Part shown: one piece after another, positions 34,101-44,200 of the stretch
Position numbering within the stretch: position 1 is the first letter of the stretch
Layout: the number at the start of each line of letters is the position of its first letter
DNA from: Nicotiana tabacum
Lineage: Eukaryota; Streptophyta; Magnoliopsida; Solanales; Solanaceae
Assembly: GCF_000715075.1 (NCBI RefSeq)
Contig: NC_134097.1
Span: 124,060,997-124,124,996, forward strand
Length of the DNA stretch: 64,000 bases
Direction of reading: 5' to 3'
The notes under the pieces: model-generated
The model's database searches: none
What the model was told of the DNA's origin: nothing
What the model saw: the letters and a program-made list of their open reading frames with translations, nothing else
Position numbers and translations under genes: made by a program

Positions 34101-36691
34101 TGTCCAGGATTTGGGTAAAGGAGACATGCAATTGGACTGCGGTCAAACATATAGTAAAATTTTCCACTAACTGCAAAAGTCAAACATCCCATCACAAAGA
34201 ATTAACTCTGGAAACACTAATATACATGTAACTGGGGAGCTTCTCGCCACCACAACAAATGGAGCAGTCAAAAACCAAAAAGATCCTTCTATACTTGGAA
34301 AATGGAAAGGAAAACAATGTTTCAGCTCTGGACATACTATAAACACCAAAATTAGTTATACTCTATATTAAATACTTTGTATAAGGTTATCGTTTTCGCT
34401 GATCTTAACAACATTATAAACTTTCGCATGCACTTTAGTGTTAGAGATCTTAACAGTCAATTTAAACATGACTTTTTTGTCAAGAATGTCATACAACTCC
34501 ACTGAATAAGAACACTCATCAACAACATCAGAAGTATAAGACCAGATTAGTGTTAGAAATTCTAAAATACAAAAAGAAATAAAATAAAAAGTACATTTAC
34601 TAAACCATCCCTTAAATCATTAGCCTACTTTTCTAAAAAGGAATGTACCTTTTCGTCTTGCATAATTAATTCAAGGGAGAACGGATTGTCTGGTTTATTG
34701 CGGTCTGGAACGTGCCACAATCTTACTACTCGTACCGTCAAATTCCAACTCATACTGTTACTCGATATATCACTGGTATAGTCAACTTTTGCCGTCATAT
34801 TTTACTTTAGAGAAAGTTTGATCAAAGAATTGTTTGTACTAAAGTATATGCTTGGTGCAGCTATAATATATATATATATATGTACTGAAGACAAATCCTA
34901 AGCAGTAATTTAGAAAAAAATTCAATTGATATATATAAAGTATATAATATATATTCACATATCATTTTGCTTGCTATAGATAAGAAACAAAATACGTGTG
35001 TTTATGTGCATTAACTTATGAAAAAGAAATTTCCCTAAAAAGAGTCGAAAAATATGTGATTGCTGATGTAAGGGCAAATAGAATTCTGAATTCCAAGCAA
35101 CTAATTTAGGGTTTATATCTAAAATTAAGGAGGAAAGTCATATGCACAAACATACCTCGAATTGGATTTTGGTTGGAGATGATAAAATGTAATTGCTGCT
35201 AGGAAATTGTGAATCTTTTCCAAGCAGAAATCCCTCCATTTTAGATAATAACCATTCCGATCTGAGGTCGTCTTAGCCCGTTTCTGATTTTGTAAACATA
35301 CACTGTTTCTTGTTGCTAATTTTCTTCTCATCTTCCACGACCAAGTGATGTTGACAATTGAGTTAAGATGAGAATTGGGAATTTTTTTAGGAAGAGATAG
35401 AGATAAGAAGCTTTAGTAAATATGAAACACCGTTCTTTTGTTTAAGATGTGGTGTTTCTATAGTTTTCAGTGTTTTTTAATTTATTTAGTTGAAAATATA
35501 TACAATTAACTGTAAGTAATGGAATTTTCTAGAAAAGAGGCGATAAAATTGGGATGATTGAGTGTTTTTTGGCCGAAAAATCTGTATATTAAAACATCTA
35601 TTTTAATTGAAATAAGTTGCCAAATGTCTTGTTAATAGGTTGCCACTTGGCTTTTTAATAACTTGTCATTTGGCTAAACGAGAAGGCAAACTTTCTTGCT
35701 TTAATATATATATAGATTATAGGAATCTGCACTAATAATTACCTGTCTTTACTAGGTTTATGCAGAGCATCTGTTGGAACCACTTTTGCAGACAATAATT
35801 GCACTGTCTGGACCGAAGACGACAATTTTGGTGTTGTATCCTTTAAATTATTATAGAACTTGCAAAATTTATTCTCTTTATACAGAGCTCTTTTGATATT
35901 ATTAATGAACTTTTCATTTATAGTTGGGTCATGAAATCCGATCGACAATTGTCCATGAAAAGATGCTTGAGATGTGGAAGAGTAATTTTGAAGTCAAAAC
36001 TGTTCCAAAAGCAAAGGTAACTTCCAGCCCATCCTGGTAACATCTCATGCTAGCCGTCAACTAGGCCATACATTCTCCGATCATCATCAGTTGTGTGTAT
36101 ATTCTGGAACTTAATTATGGTAATCTATTCTTGAGATAGTCGCAGTAAACGTTGCATTTGGAAATGATTTTGTTGATTTTGTGTGGAAAGGGCTTCCTAT
36201 AAATAATCAGTTTGACCATGAATTTTTCGTTGCGTTTTAAGTTCTCGGTCAAATTCTCGAACCGTGGACCTGATATTTTGCATCTCCAATCTGTCCTATG
36301 TCGAGAGTTATGGTTATAGATCAATTAAGATTTTTGAACATTCCTTAATTTTTACTGATGGGGGCCTACTTTTATGCAGATGCATAGTACCTATCAACAC
36401 CCAAGCATCCAGTTATACATAATGGGCTTTAAGCCACAAGGAAATACCTCGGGAATTGTTACAGAGATGGCTCAGCAGCAGACCGAGGAGGTTGGGGAAA
36501 GAGAAACTATGCATGGACCAGAGGAAGATGATAGTAATTATGGGTTTAATAAAGATGATGCGACTGACAATGAGGGCAAGGTAGACAAAAACTTGGTTTT
36601 GGATGTAGAGAGCAGAAAGCTTAGTGATTGGGAAGCTAGAAGATGTGGTGCAATGGCTGCTAGGCTTCTTAGTGATGTCAAGATAACATAA
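28171..36691 (+). CDS. METTL21-type protein-lysine methyltransferase, nine coding exons
   Basis: Exons by splice borders: 28171-28184, 28442-28508, 28975-29040, 29380-29473, 29566-29682 (or 29676), 29926-30026, 35756-35830, 35924-36016, 36380-36691. All have GT..AG introns and give about 312 residues in one frame. Landmarks in order: 'TTVWDAS' (near residue 35); '[14 protein letters not shown]', the SAM-binding motif I (near 70); '[12 protein letters not shown]'; 'AELDWGN'; '[10 protein letters not shown]', which gives the DxxY motif of family-16 methyltransferases and is split by the 5.7-kb intron 6; '[15 protein letters not shown]'; and an acidic tail. Enzymes of this family methylate lysines of chaperones and translation factors in the cytosol; the substrate here is unknown. 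The size matches plant homologues of about 310-315 residues. It is convergent with CCT2. No inactivating change is seen. The splice choice at 29676/29682 is the only ambiguity and both stay in frame. Confidence 0.88.
31078..31360 (+). repeat. 125-bp direct repeat inside the LINE
   Basis: The unit starting 'gaaagctagtttcaagtat' occurs at 31078, 31203 and 31328 (period 125 bp). The first two copies look identical over the full unit and the third changes after about 20 bases into the normal LINE sequence ('ccagggtaacgggg'). Confidence 0.9.
32050..32150 (+). repeat. Pyrimidine-rich simple sequence
   Basis: A C12 run followed by CTT/TTC repeats. An ORF here (32007-32198) is an artefact of composition. 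Confidence 0.8.
33035..33297. mobile_element. 263-bp Stowaway MITE inside the Helitron
   Basis: Terminal inverted repeats begin CTCCCTCCG and stay complementary for about 36 bp with two mismatches ('cttcacaataagtgaccaat' against 'ttcacaataagtgtccaat'). TA dinucleotides flank both ends (33033-33034 and 33298-33299). This is the Tc1/mariner-type MITE plan. Confidence 0.93.
33308..34798 (-). pseudogene. RPA1-like single-strand DNA-binding protein remnant carried by the Helitron
   Basis: Exon-like piece 34798-34649 starts [13 protein letters not shown] and reads '[17 protein letters not shown]', the first OB fold of plant RPA70-like/DUF223 proteins, ending at a GT donor. 34540-34381 reads '[18 protein letters not shown]' and '[10 protein letters not shown]', like a later OB fold. 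33415-33308 reads '[26 protein letters not shown]' in pieces and then stop, like an RPA C-terminus. The middle OB fold and zinc finger are not found. Such proteins bind single-stranded DNA; here it is partial and probably non-functional. Confidence 0.6.
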
Positions 36692-38264
36692 ATTATAGAG
36701 GTCAGCAGATATTTTTGAGTTTGCACTGTACTATACTTTTCTTACATGTGTGCATATCCTGCAGAATCAGTACTTATCCGAATCAGCAAGTGTTTGGAAA
36801 CTCCAAAACCAAAAGAATGAATGACAATTTTTTTTTAAAAAAAAGGAAAGATAAGAAATATTATGATCTTTGTCTATGCATCCATAAACTCGTCCAATTC
36901 TTTTTTCTCCGTAAATTTTGTTGCAAGGGAAAATGAAGATATTTTCCATAACACGATTACGATGTGCTATCAGATTCAGGAAAATGATTGACGAATATTT
37001 TCTAAGATTTGGTTTTCCATGGGAAACTTTTTTCAGGTATCTATTGTGTCTTTTCTCTTGCTAAAAGTCAAAGCTATTTGTTGGCAGCTCCTAAAATGGC
37101 ATTGCAATTGCCAACACTGTTGCATGATGCGCTACGAGTCAAGGACACTGAGGCAAGATTGTCTTTTCGCCAGAAGTTCTAGTCTTTGAAGTGCCCTCTT
37201 ATGGTCCAAGTTCAAGTTCAAAATGCATCAAAAGAAGCAAGTCTATGCTTCCACAAAGTTGGACATCTAAGCTTTTTGGCAGCTTACTTGTTGCAGCAAG
37301 GTGTAAGTGCACTAGATGTAATTTACGAGTAGCATGTTAGACTCAGTTTTCGAACTTGTTTGGGTTTTTGAAGATGTGTCAAGAAAGATGATTTCTCAGC
37401 TGATGTCAGTTTAGATTGATTTTTTACTAATTTAACAAGTCCGATGACTACCTACTCCATGCATGTGTGAAGAAATCTCAAAATTTTCTGTTTTCTTTCC
37501 CTCTGAAAAAGGTAAGTCTATTTACTGGTCTAGATTTAGTTTTCATTTCCTGTAATCTGGAAAGAAGCGAACGACTAAATCGGAGAACGCCCATGAATGA
37601 GGTCTTATTACAGAATCCAAATTTTTTAAAAGTAGCCCTAGACAGCTCATTGCTAAGAGGAGAGCAAAGAAACTTGTGTTCCTAGTCATTACACTATCAT
37701 CTAAAAGAAATAGTGGTCAATGAAGGGACCAAACAAGTTTTGCAAAATTCGAAGAAAAAAATTAGTAATAATTTTCTTAAATTTGTGTCTGCACAAAAAA
37801 ATGTAGCTCATTAAAGGTCTAAAAGAGTAATAGCTCCAACAAAGGGGATCAAAGGGGGAGGGAATCAAGTGAATACTTCATTTCCAGTAAAACCTTAGTC
37901 AATTTCCAAAAGATAGTTTCCGCCTCTTGTTTAAGGTTAGCACATACAATAAAACACAGGCATGGTACCAAAACTCTCGTGTTCCCTCAAGAAAATTTTC
38001 TATAGAACAGCCACTCAAAATATTGATGTCATCAGTGAGAAGTGCGTATCGAACAAATGTTTTCTATAGAAGCATGCATACATTATGAAAACAAACCAAA
38101 ACATTTGCTCCTCAAAAGAAACTACTCAGCGCAGTGCACTTTAGCATGGTTCCAATAGCAATCTATCATTTGACTCGTTTACAGCCCACACCTACCATCT
38201 CAAATTCTCAAACCATAATAAAATACGAGTCATCTCAACAGCTTAAACATGACCAATATTGTTT
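36692..38264. other. Intergenic space between the two convergent genes
   Basis: It should hold both 3' untranslated regions and polyA sites. No further coding exon was recognised. A short open phrase near 37090-37185 ('APKMALQLPTLLHDAL...') has codon-like texture but no splice context I could support. Confidence 0.5.
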
Positions 38265-41200
38265 TTACATTCCCTCTCTCCTCCTTGGGGCACAAGTGAT
38301 GATTTCGTCAACCCTTAGGATCATTTCAGCAGCCTCAGTGGCAGAGAGCAACACTGCCTGTTTGACTTTGAACGACTCAGATATTCCTAGCTCTGCCATA
38401 TCTCCAACCTGTCAAACATTCCAAGTTGGATAAGTAAATTTAGACAAGTAGTACTGCCAATACGCAAGCACAAGAGAGTGGATCATCTGCACATGATTAT
38501 GAATTTTTATTAGTGTTATGAAACAAGGAAAACAACATAAAGAACCAAAACAAAACAAAAAAGATGGAAGAAAGTCCCCTCCTGAGTCCGAAGAGAACAA
38601 GACATTTTCTCTTGCTTCTCCCTTTCCATTTAAGCCACACAAGAAGACGCTATTTTCCTTCCATCTTCTATTGCTTTTAATGTCATCTAACTCACTTAAG
38701 ACTTCTTATTTCTACAGCTAACTAACAACCCAACAGGCATGGAAAAATGAGATCAGAGTAGGTCCCAATAGCTGATGTTTTACTGTTAGGGGTCGTTTGG
38801 TAGGATGCAATAGATAAAATAATGCACGCATTAGCTTTATGTTTTAATAATACCTTGTTTGGCACAATTTTTGAACTTGTGCATTAGTTATACACCCTAT
38901 TTTGTATTATCTTACGCATAACTAATCATCGTGATATTAACAATGCAATGGATTTTAATGCATGCATTAGCTTAGTTAAGGACAAAATTGCCCTTTCAAA
39001 TTTATGCTTGATTAAAATATGCTATTATTTTAATGCAAGTTTGATGTAAAGTTTGATATTAAAATTGCTTCCGCTATTTATATCTATACTCTGCCAATTT
39101 CTTCATTGTAAATTTATAAATCTGTACTCTAATACTATGTACTGGAATGCACTTGTATTCAACTAATTTTCCTTTTATATTGAAACTTTCTCTGCCTAAT
39201 AATCCAAGAAAGTGAGAAATAAAATTATATTCCTAGTAGATAAATAAATATTTAGCATATTTTTTTTTATAAATATATATTCAGTTATATACTACAATAT
39301 AGGTAGATAAATGAAATAATTTTTTTAAAACCTTTTTCATATAAAAACATTCCTCAACATATGTTTCTTTTAAAAAGATAAAGTGATGGACTGGTTATGA
39401 AGGTATTTTTGTAAGCAAATAATATTTTTAAAAATTGTGCAATGCTTTAATACATCAAACCAAACAATGGATAAGAAATATGTCGGCATAACTAATATCA
39501 GCGTTACTAATACACCATATTCAGCATTATTCTTATACATCCTACCAAACGACCCCTTAAAGTAACAAAGAACACTTGTGCAACAGATACGAAAACAATG
39601 ACTGTGCAACAGATACGAAAACAATGACTTTATTCCCGCGCGCGGGGGGAGGAGGGGTTGCCTTTATCAAACATTGAGTTGCAAACAAATTAAGCAATAA
39701 TGCCTCAAAAGTTAAATGGCGGTTACGGTGAAATCTCCTGAGACAGAAAACAAATCTGACTTGAGATATAATTTTTGCTTTTGAGAAACAGAAAACTGAC
39801 CATACTGTGAAATATGTGCTTAGTACAGATGTACATCTTATTTGAAAGTATTGACACAATCATACATGCACTTTAAGACATTAAACCAATTTTAGCTTTA
39901 TCGTTTCCATTGTTGCCTTCATTAATTAAAGGCAAATTCAAGCAAAAATAAAGCAGAGACAACAAACTTCATTTCAAAATTCTTAAACCAGTTACTCACA
40001 GATCCAGAGATGACATCAATTCCTGCATTGCTTTCCTCCTTGTGGTGTTCCGCACGAAGCTGAGCAATCAGCTCGGCACTATCTAATCCGGCATTGTCGG
40101 CAATAGTCGTTGGAATTGCCAAAAGTGCACGGGTAAAAGCCTCAATTGCATGAGATCTTTTACCTGGAGTCTTCTTAGCTAGTTCATCAACCGCCTTAGC
40201 CATCACCATCTCAGGCCATCCACCTCCAAGTAAAACCCTACTGTCATTTACTGTCTGAGACAGTACGCACAATGCATCGTGCAGAGATCTTTCAGCTTCA
40301 TCCAGTACATGAGGGCTGAAAATAAGGGATAAAGGGAGATGCCAAGGCCACATCACAAGTATCATCACAGTTAAAATTCCCAAAAAGAAAACAAAACAAC
40401 TCCAGAAGCAAAGCAAGTTGACCAATTATGCACATATCTGTAAGGGATTTAAATAGGGTGAACAAGTAGGAATAGATCAAACCAGTTAGACACTGAGCTT
40501 CTAATTGGAACAACGTTGTTTTGGGACCCTTTTTAGATCTTTCCAATAGCTGTGCTGTCTTCTTGGACTTGGTCCAGATGGTCCTTTGAATTCAGCTCTC
40601 AAGCTTAGTTCCGGTTCTTTTATTTTGATCAGGTAAAGTAAATATTAATTATAACCTGTAAAGTTTAAAATATTAAAGGCGCGCCACACACACATAATTT
40701 GTATTTTCTTGTTCATAGTTTTTCTTCTTTTTCTTCCACATATAAAATTTATTATCCCCAGACTTCTCTTAGGCGTCTACAATGTCTTGGTTCAATATTC
40801 ATGCAAAGGGATATGTTAGTTATGCATAACAAGCTTGAACAAGCAAGTGAAAGAAATAAAAAACTTTTTAGTGAAGTCACAAGGAACGGTGGAAGATTGT
40901 TCCGGCGTGCATATGGTGGACACTTTGGAAGGAGAGGAATGCAAGATGTTTTGAAGGCAAGAGCAGTTCAACACAGAAAATCAAGAGTTCTTGTATTTCT
41001 CTTTTTCATTTTTGGTGTAAAGAACAGTTGATAGGTGATGTAGAATCACTACTAGACCTTTTTGATTCTCTGTAAGATTTTCAGGGGCTGTACTTGTAAA
41101 TATTAGATACCAGCCCCGTTTTTTGGGTGCTAAGAATATAATTGTTACCTTTTTCAAAAAAAAAAAAAGCTTTTTAGTGAAACATGACCAGTTGATACAG

Positions 41201-44200
41201 CACCAAAGATAAGCGGTCATTTTGAATCTCAACAAAATTATACCACCATGCAGACAACAACAATGACCCTGCTCCCCAGCCTTCCATACCAACAAAGGAA
41301 GCAGAGGAGAAATTACAATAAAAGACGAACAACATAACACCAACATACCTTGCACCTCTCAAAACAATTGTACATGCCTGACCCATTTCAACCCCAGAGA
41401 AGTGGATTAGCTTATCTTCACCAATCATAATCTCCTCGATAAGTTTGCAGTGGCCAAGCTTGACAGACTCTGGATTATCAAAGGTTGATGCAATTTCTCC
41501 ACCAGTAACTAAACCCAACCGCTCAATACCATCAAAATCAGCATGCTCTATTGCAAGTATCCCTGCATCAGCAAATAGTTCCTCTGGGAAATTGTAGATA
41601 AGCTGTCGGTTAACAAAGCAATTTATTCCATGACTGATGATCTTTTGCACCTTCTCTCTCATTTTTCCCTTTTCAGCTGCTTCTAGATCAGCAACCTTGG
41701 TCATTGAGTCAACTCGAACACGTGCTCCATATATCTTCACTTTATCTGTATCCATAGCAGTATTTGCCACCAAAATCTTAGCATTTTCAATGCGTTTTGG
41801 TTGGCCAACCCCAATCTTTTTGTCCAAAATAAACCTGCATAAAAGAAACTTTACCACTTCAAAAGAGAACATGTAATCCAATGCTTGTCCTGGATACGTA
41901 GCTTTGTCTTTCAAAGAGGAAAAGGAACTGAGAAACTTATGTTCCATTGAGGTGGACTGGGGTAATAAAACTTATTATCAGTATAAAATATGAGAAATTT
42001 TGTTCCAAATCAAGCCTGGCTTATATGGTTTGGACTCATTAATGCGGATTGAGCGCTTTCAGCTACTCTAATCTAGAGAATACTAGAATGAACAAACACC
42101 AATATAGCCGTACTGGAACAGAGTTCTGCGGCTAATTCTCGGACTAAGGTCGACCAAGCATTGAGAAAGATTCCATACATCCATCCTAGATAGCCATCTT
42201 AGACAATAACCTAGCTTCATGCTGGTTCAAGGCAGACTCTTCTGAAATTAGTTGAGGCCCAAGAAAACCATATATACGAACATCAGGTTCATCAACTGAT
42301 GGATATAGTAATGAATGCAGTAGAATTACATTGGATAACAGGCTGCTTTCACTAAGGTAAACAAAGAACACAAATGCAAACATCAATAAAGCTAGTCATA
42401 TGTCTTTAATCGGAAATTACCATGTTTGAGAATGACGAACAAATAATTAATCAAAAGAAGAGCTAGACATGCGACGAAAATACATCAAGTAGTAAATAGT
42501 TCGAACCAGAGGACCCACCCTTCATCTAAAAATGAATCCTTCAATGAACCTCCAGGTTTCTTAATTATCTGGATTGCCTCAAGATTGGTACTGCCCTGTC
42601 ATTACAATTGATATAGAAAAAGATTTAAAACACGATAACTGAATAAAACTCACAAACAGGAGGGAATGTGAAAGAGTTAATGAGGAGAAAACACAATACA
42701 TCCTCATGTTAATTTTTCACGTTAGATAATACTAGGCAGAAGGTGATGAATCCACAATATGAAAGAAAGTGAAACAGTCCTAATTTTGTAGAAATCAAAT
42801 TTCAACCCTTTGAAGAAAAATATTTAGTTTCTGACCTAGGAAAGAGGGAAAACTATGTTTTTCTTAGATAAGGAAGAGGAAACTAAGTTTCTTTCACATT
42901 AAAAAAAATGGAACTACTCTCAGATGTTTCTCCTTTTTTGATCTAGTCACATATAACTAGTTCCTCTCTATCGGCATGCAACATAAGATTTTGTTGTATC
43001 AGTGTCGACCAGAATCTCAGTAGCTCCCTTCCCACAATGTTGTGTCTCACAAGCATAAAAAACGCAATGATTTAAGTTACATACACTACAGCTTAAAGAT
43101 TTTTTACACTATCCATGAATTTTATCCTGTGATAGTAGGTGAGGTTGCAATTTCTCATTAATGTTTATCATAGAGACTTACCAGTAATTGCTATTTTATA
43201 AGAGACCTCATTGTGTAAATATTTTTTTAAACCGTCCGTACAAAAAATTTAAACTCAAAAAGCAATACAACGCTTCAGGGATGTGATGCCACATAAAAAT
43301 TACTTCAGATTTAATCTCATCTTCTTACCCAACAATCCACATTGAGTGATGCAGGGACATTTACCAGTAACCAACACCCTAATTAGTCTATATGCCACTC
43401 TAACTGTAAATAATATTTACTCCCTCCTGCTCATTGAATGACACATAGTTTGAGTGCATGTAATCTTGATAAGGTAAGTTTGACTAATGCACTATATAAG
43501 CAAAGCAAGAGTAGAACAAAACAATTATTAACGTAATACTCCCCTATCGAAATGCTTCCTTTTGCTCACTGAGCCAAACAAAGTGATTTTAAGTGTATTA
43601 CAACAACAACAACAACAAAAAAAAAAAAAAAAAAACCAGTTTGATCCCATAAATTTAAGTGTATTACTTCATCAATTTAATTGGAATACCTATATGTATT
43701 TAAGGTCAAACATTAAACAACAGTGTTCAATTAGATTCTCAAGCGTCATGCCAACAACTTAAGTCAAAGTGCTTTGTCAGAATGTGCAGTTATACCTCAT
43801 TGCAAAGTTGTCAAGCTACACAACTGATGCAGATAAACATCTATAGGATAATGCAAAAGAAAAAAGGGATTGGAATAATAATTGCAGATAGAGATCACAA
43901 GATTAAAAAGAAAAATATGCTCTTTGTAAGTTGCTAAAGCAGATGAAATATTCACCTTTAACCTCATAACCGCATCAACAGCCAGTTTCGCAAAATGCTC
44001 CTTGTCCTGAGACAAGATTTTTGAGCTCAAAGTAGTCCTTGCAATATTCATTAAGTCTGATCTAAACTTCTCTGCAACATCAAAAGATTAAAAAAACTAT
44101 GACCATATCATTCTGAGAAAATCAAGATAAATAAATCTCTTGGCTGTCAGCTACTAGCATCCATGAAAAGTTATCTTGGAATAGTGCAAAGAGAAAGTAG

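Larger units (their letters stand above)
32337..35716 (-). mobile_element. Non-autonomous Helitron-like element, 3.4 kb, in intron 6
   Basis: On minus it starts TCTATATATATATTAAAGC (35716 downward) after an A. It ends with the hairpin CCGCGCATCGCGCGG, then 12 bases and CTAG at 32337. TC at the 5' end and a GC hairpin about 12 bases before CTRR are Helitron ends. The base after CTAG is A rather than the usual T, a point against. It contains pieces of an RPA-like gene on the same strand, as many plant Helitrons do, and a Stowaway MITE. No Rep/helicase ORF is present. Confidence 0.6.

Noticed and set aside
36374..36379. ATG at 36374 as the start of a separate small gene
   Set aside because: It lies in intron sequence before the acceptor; the segment is the last exon of the methyltransferase and joins in frame to 36016.
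37090..37190. Possible extra exon downstream of the methyltransferase
   Set aside because: The short open phrase has no supported splice sites and the methyltransferase already ends with a stop at 36691.
43421..43560. Possible second Stowaway MITE beginning 'ctccctcctg'
   Set aside because: No matching inverted end was found downstream.
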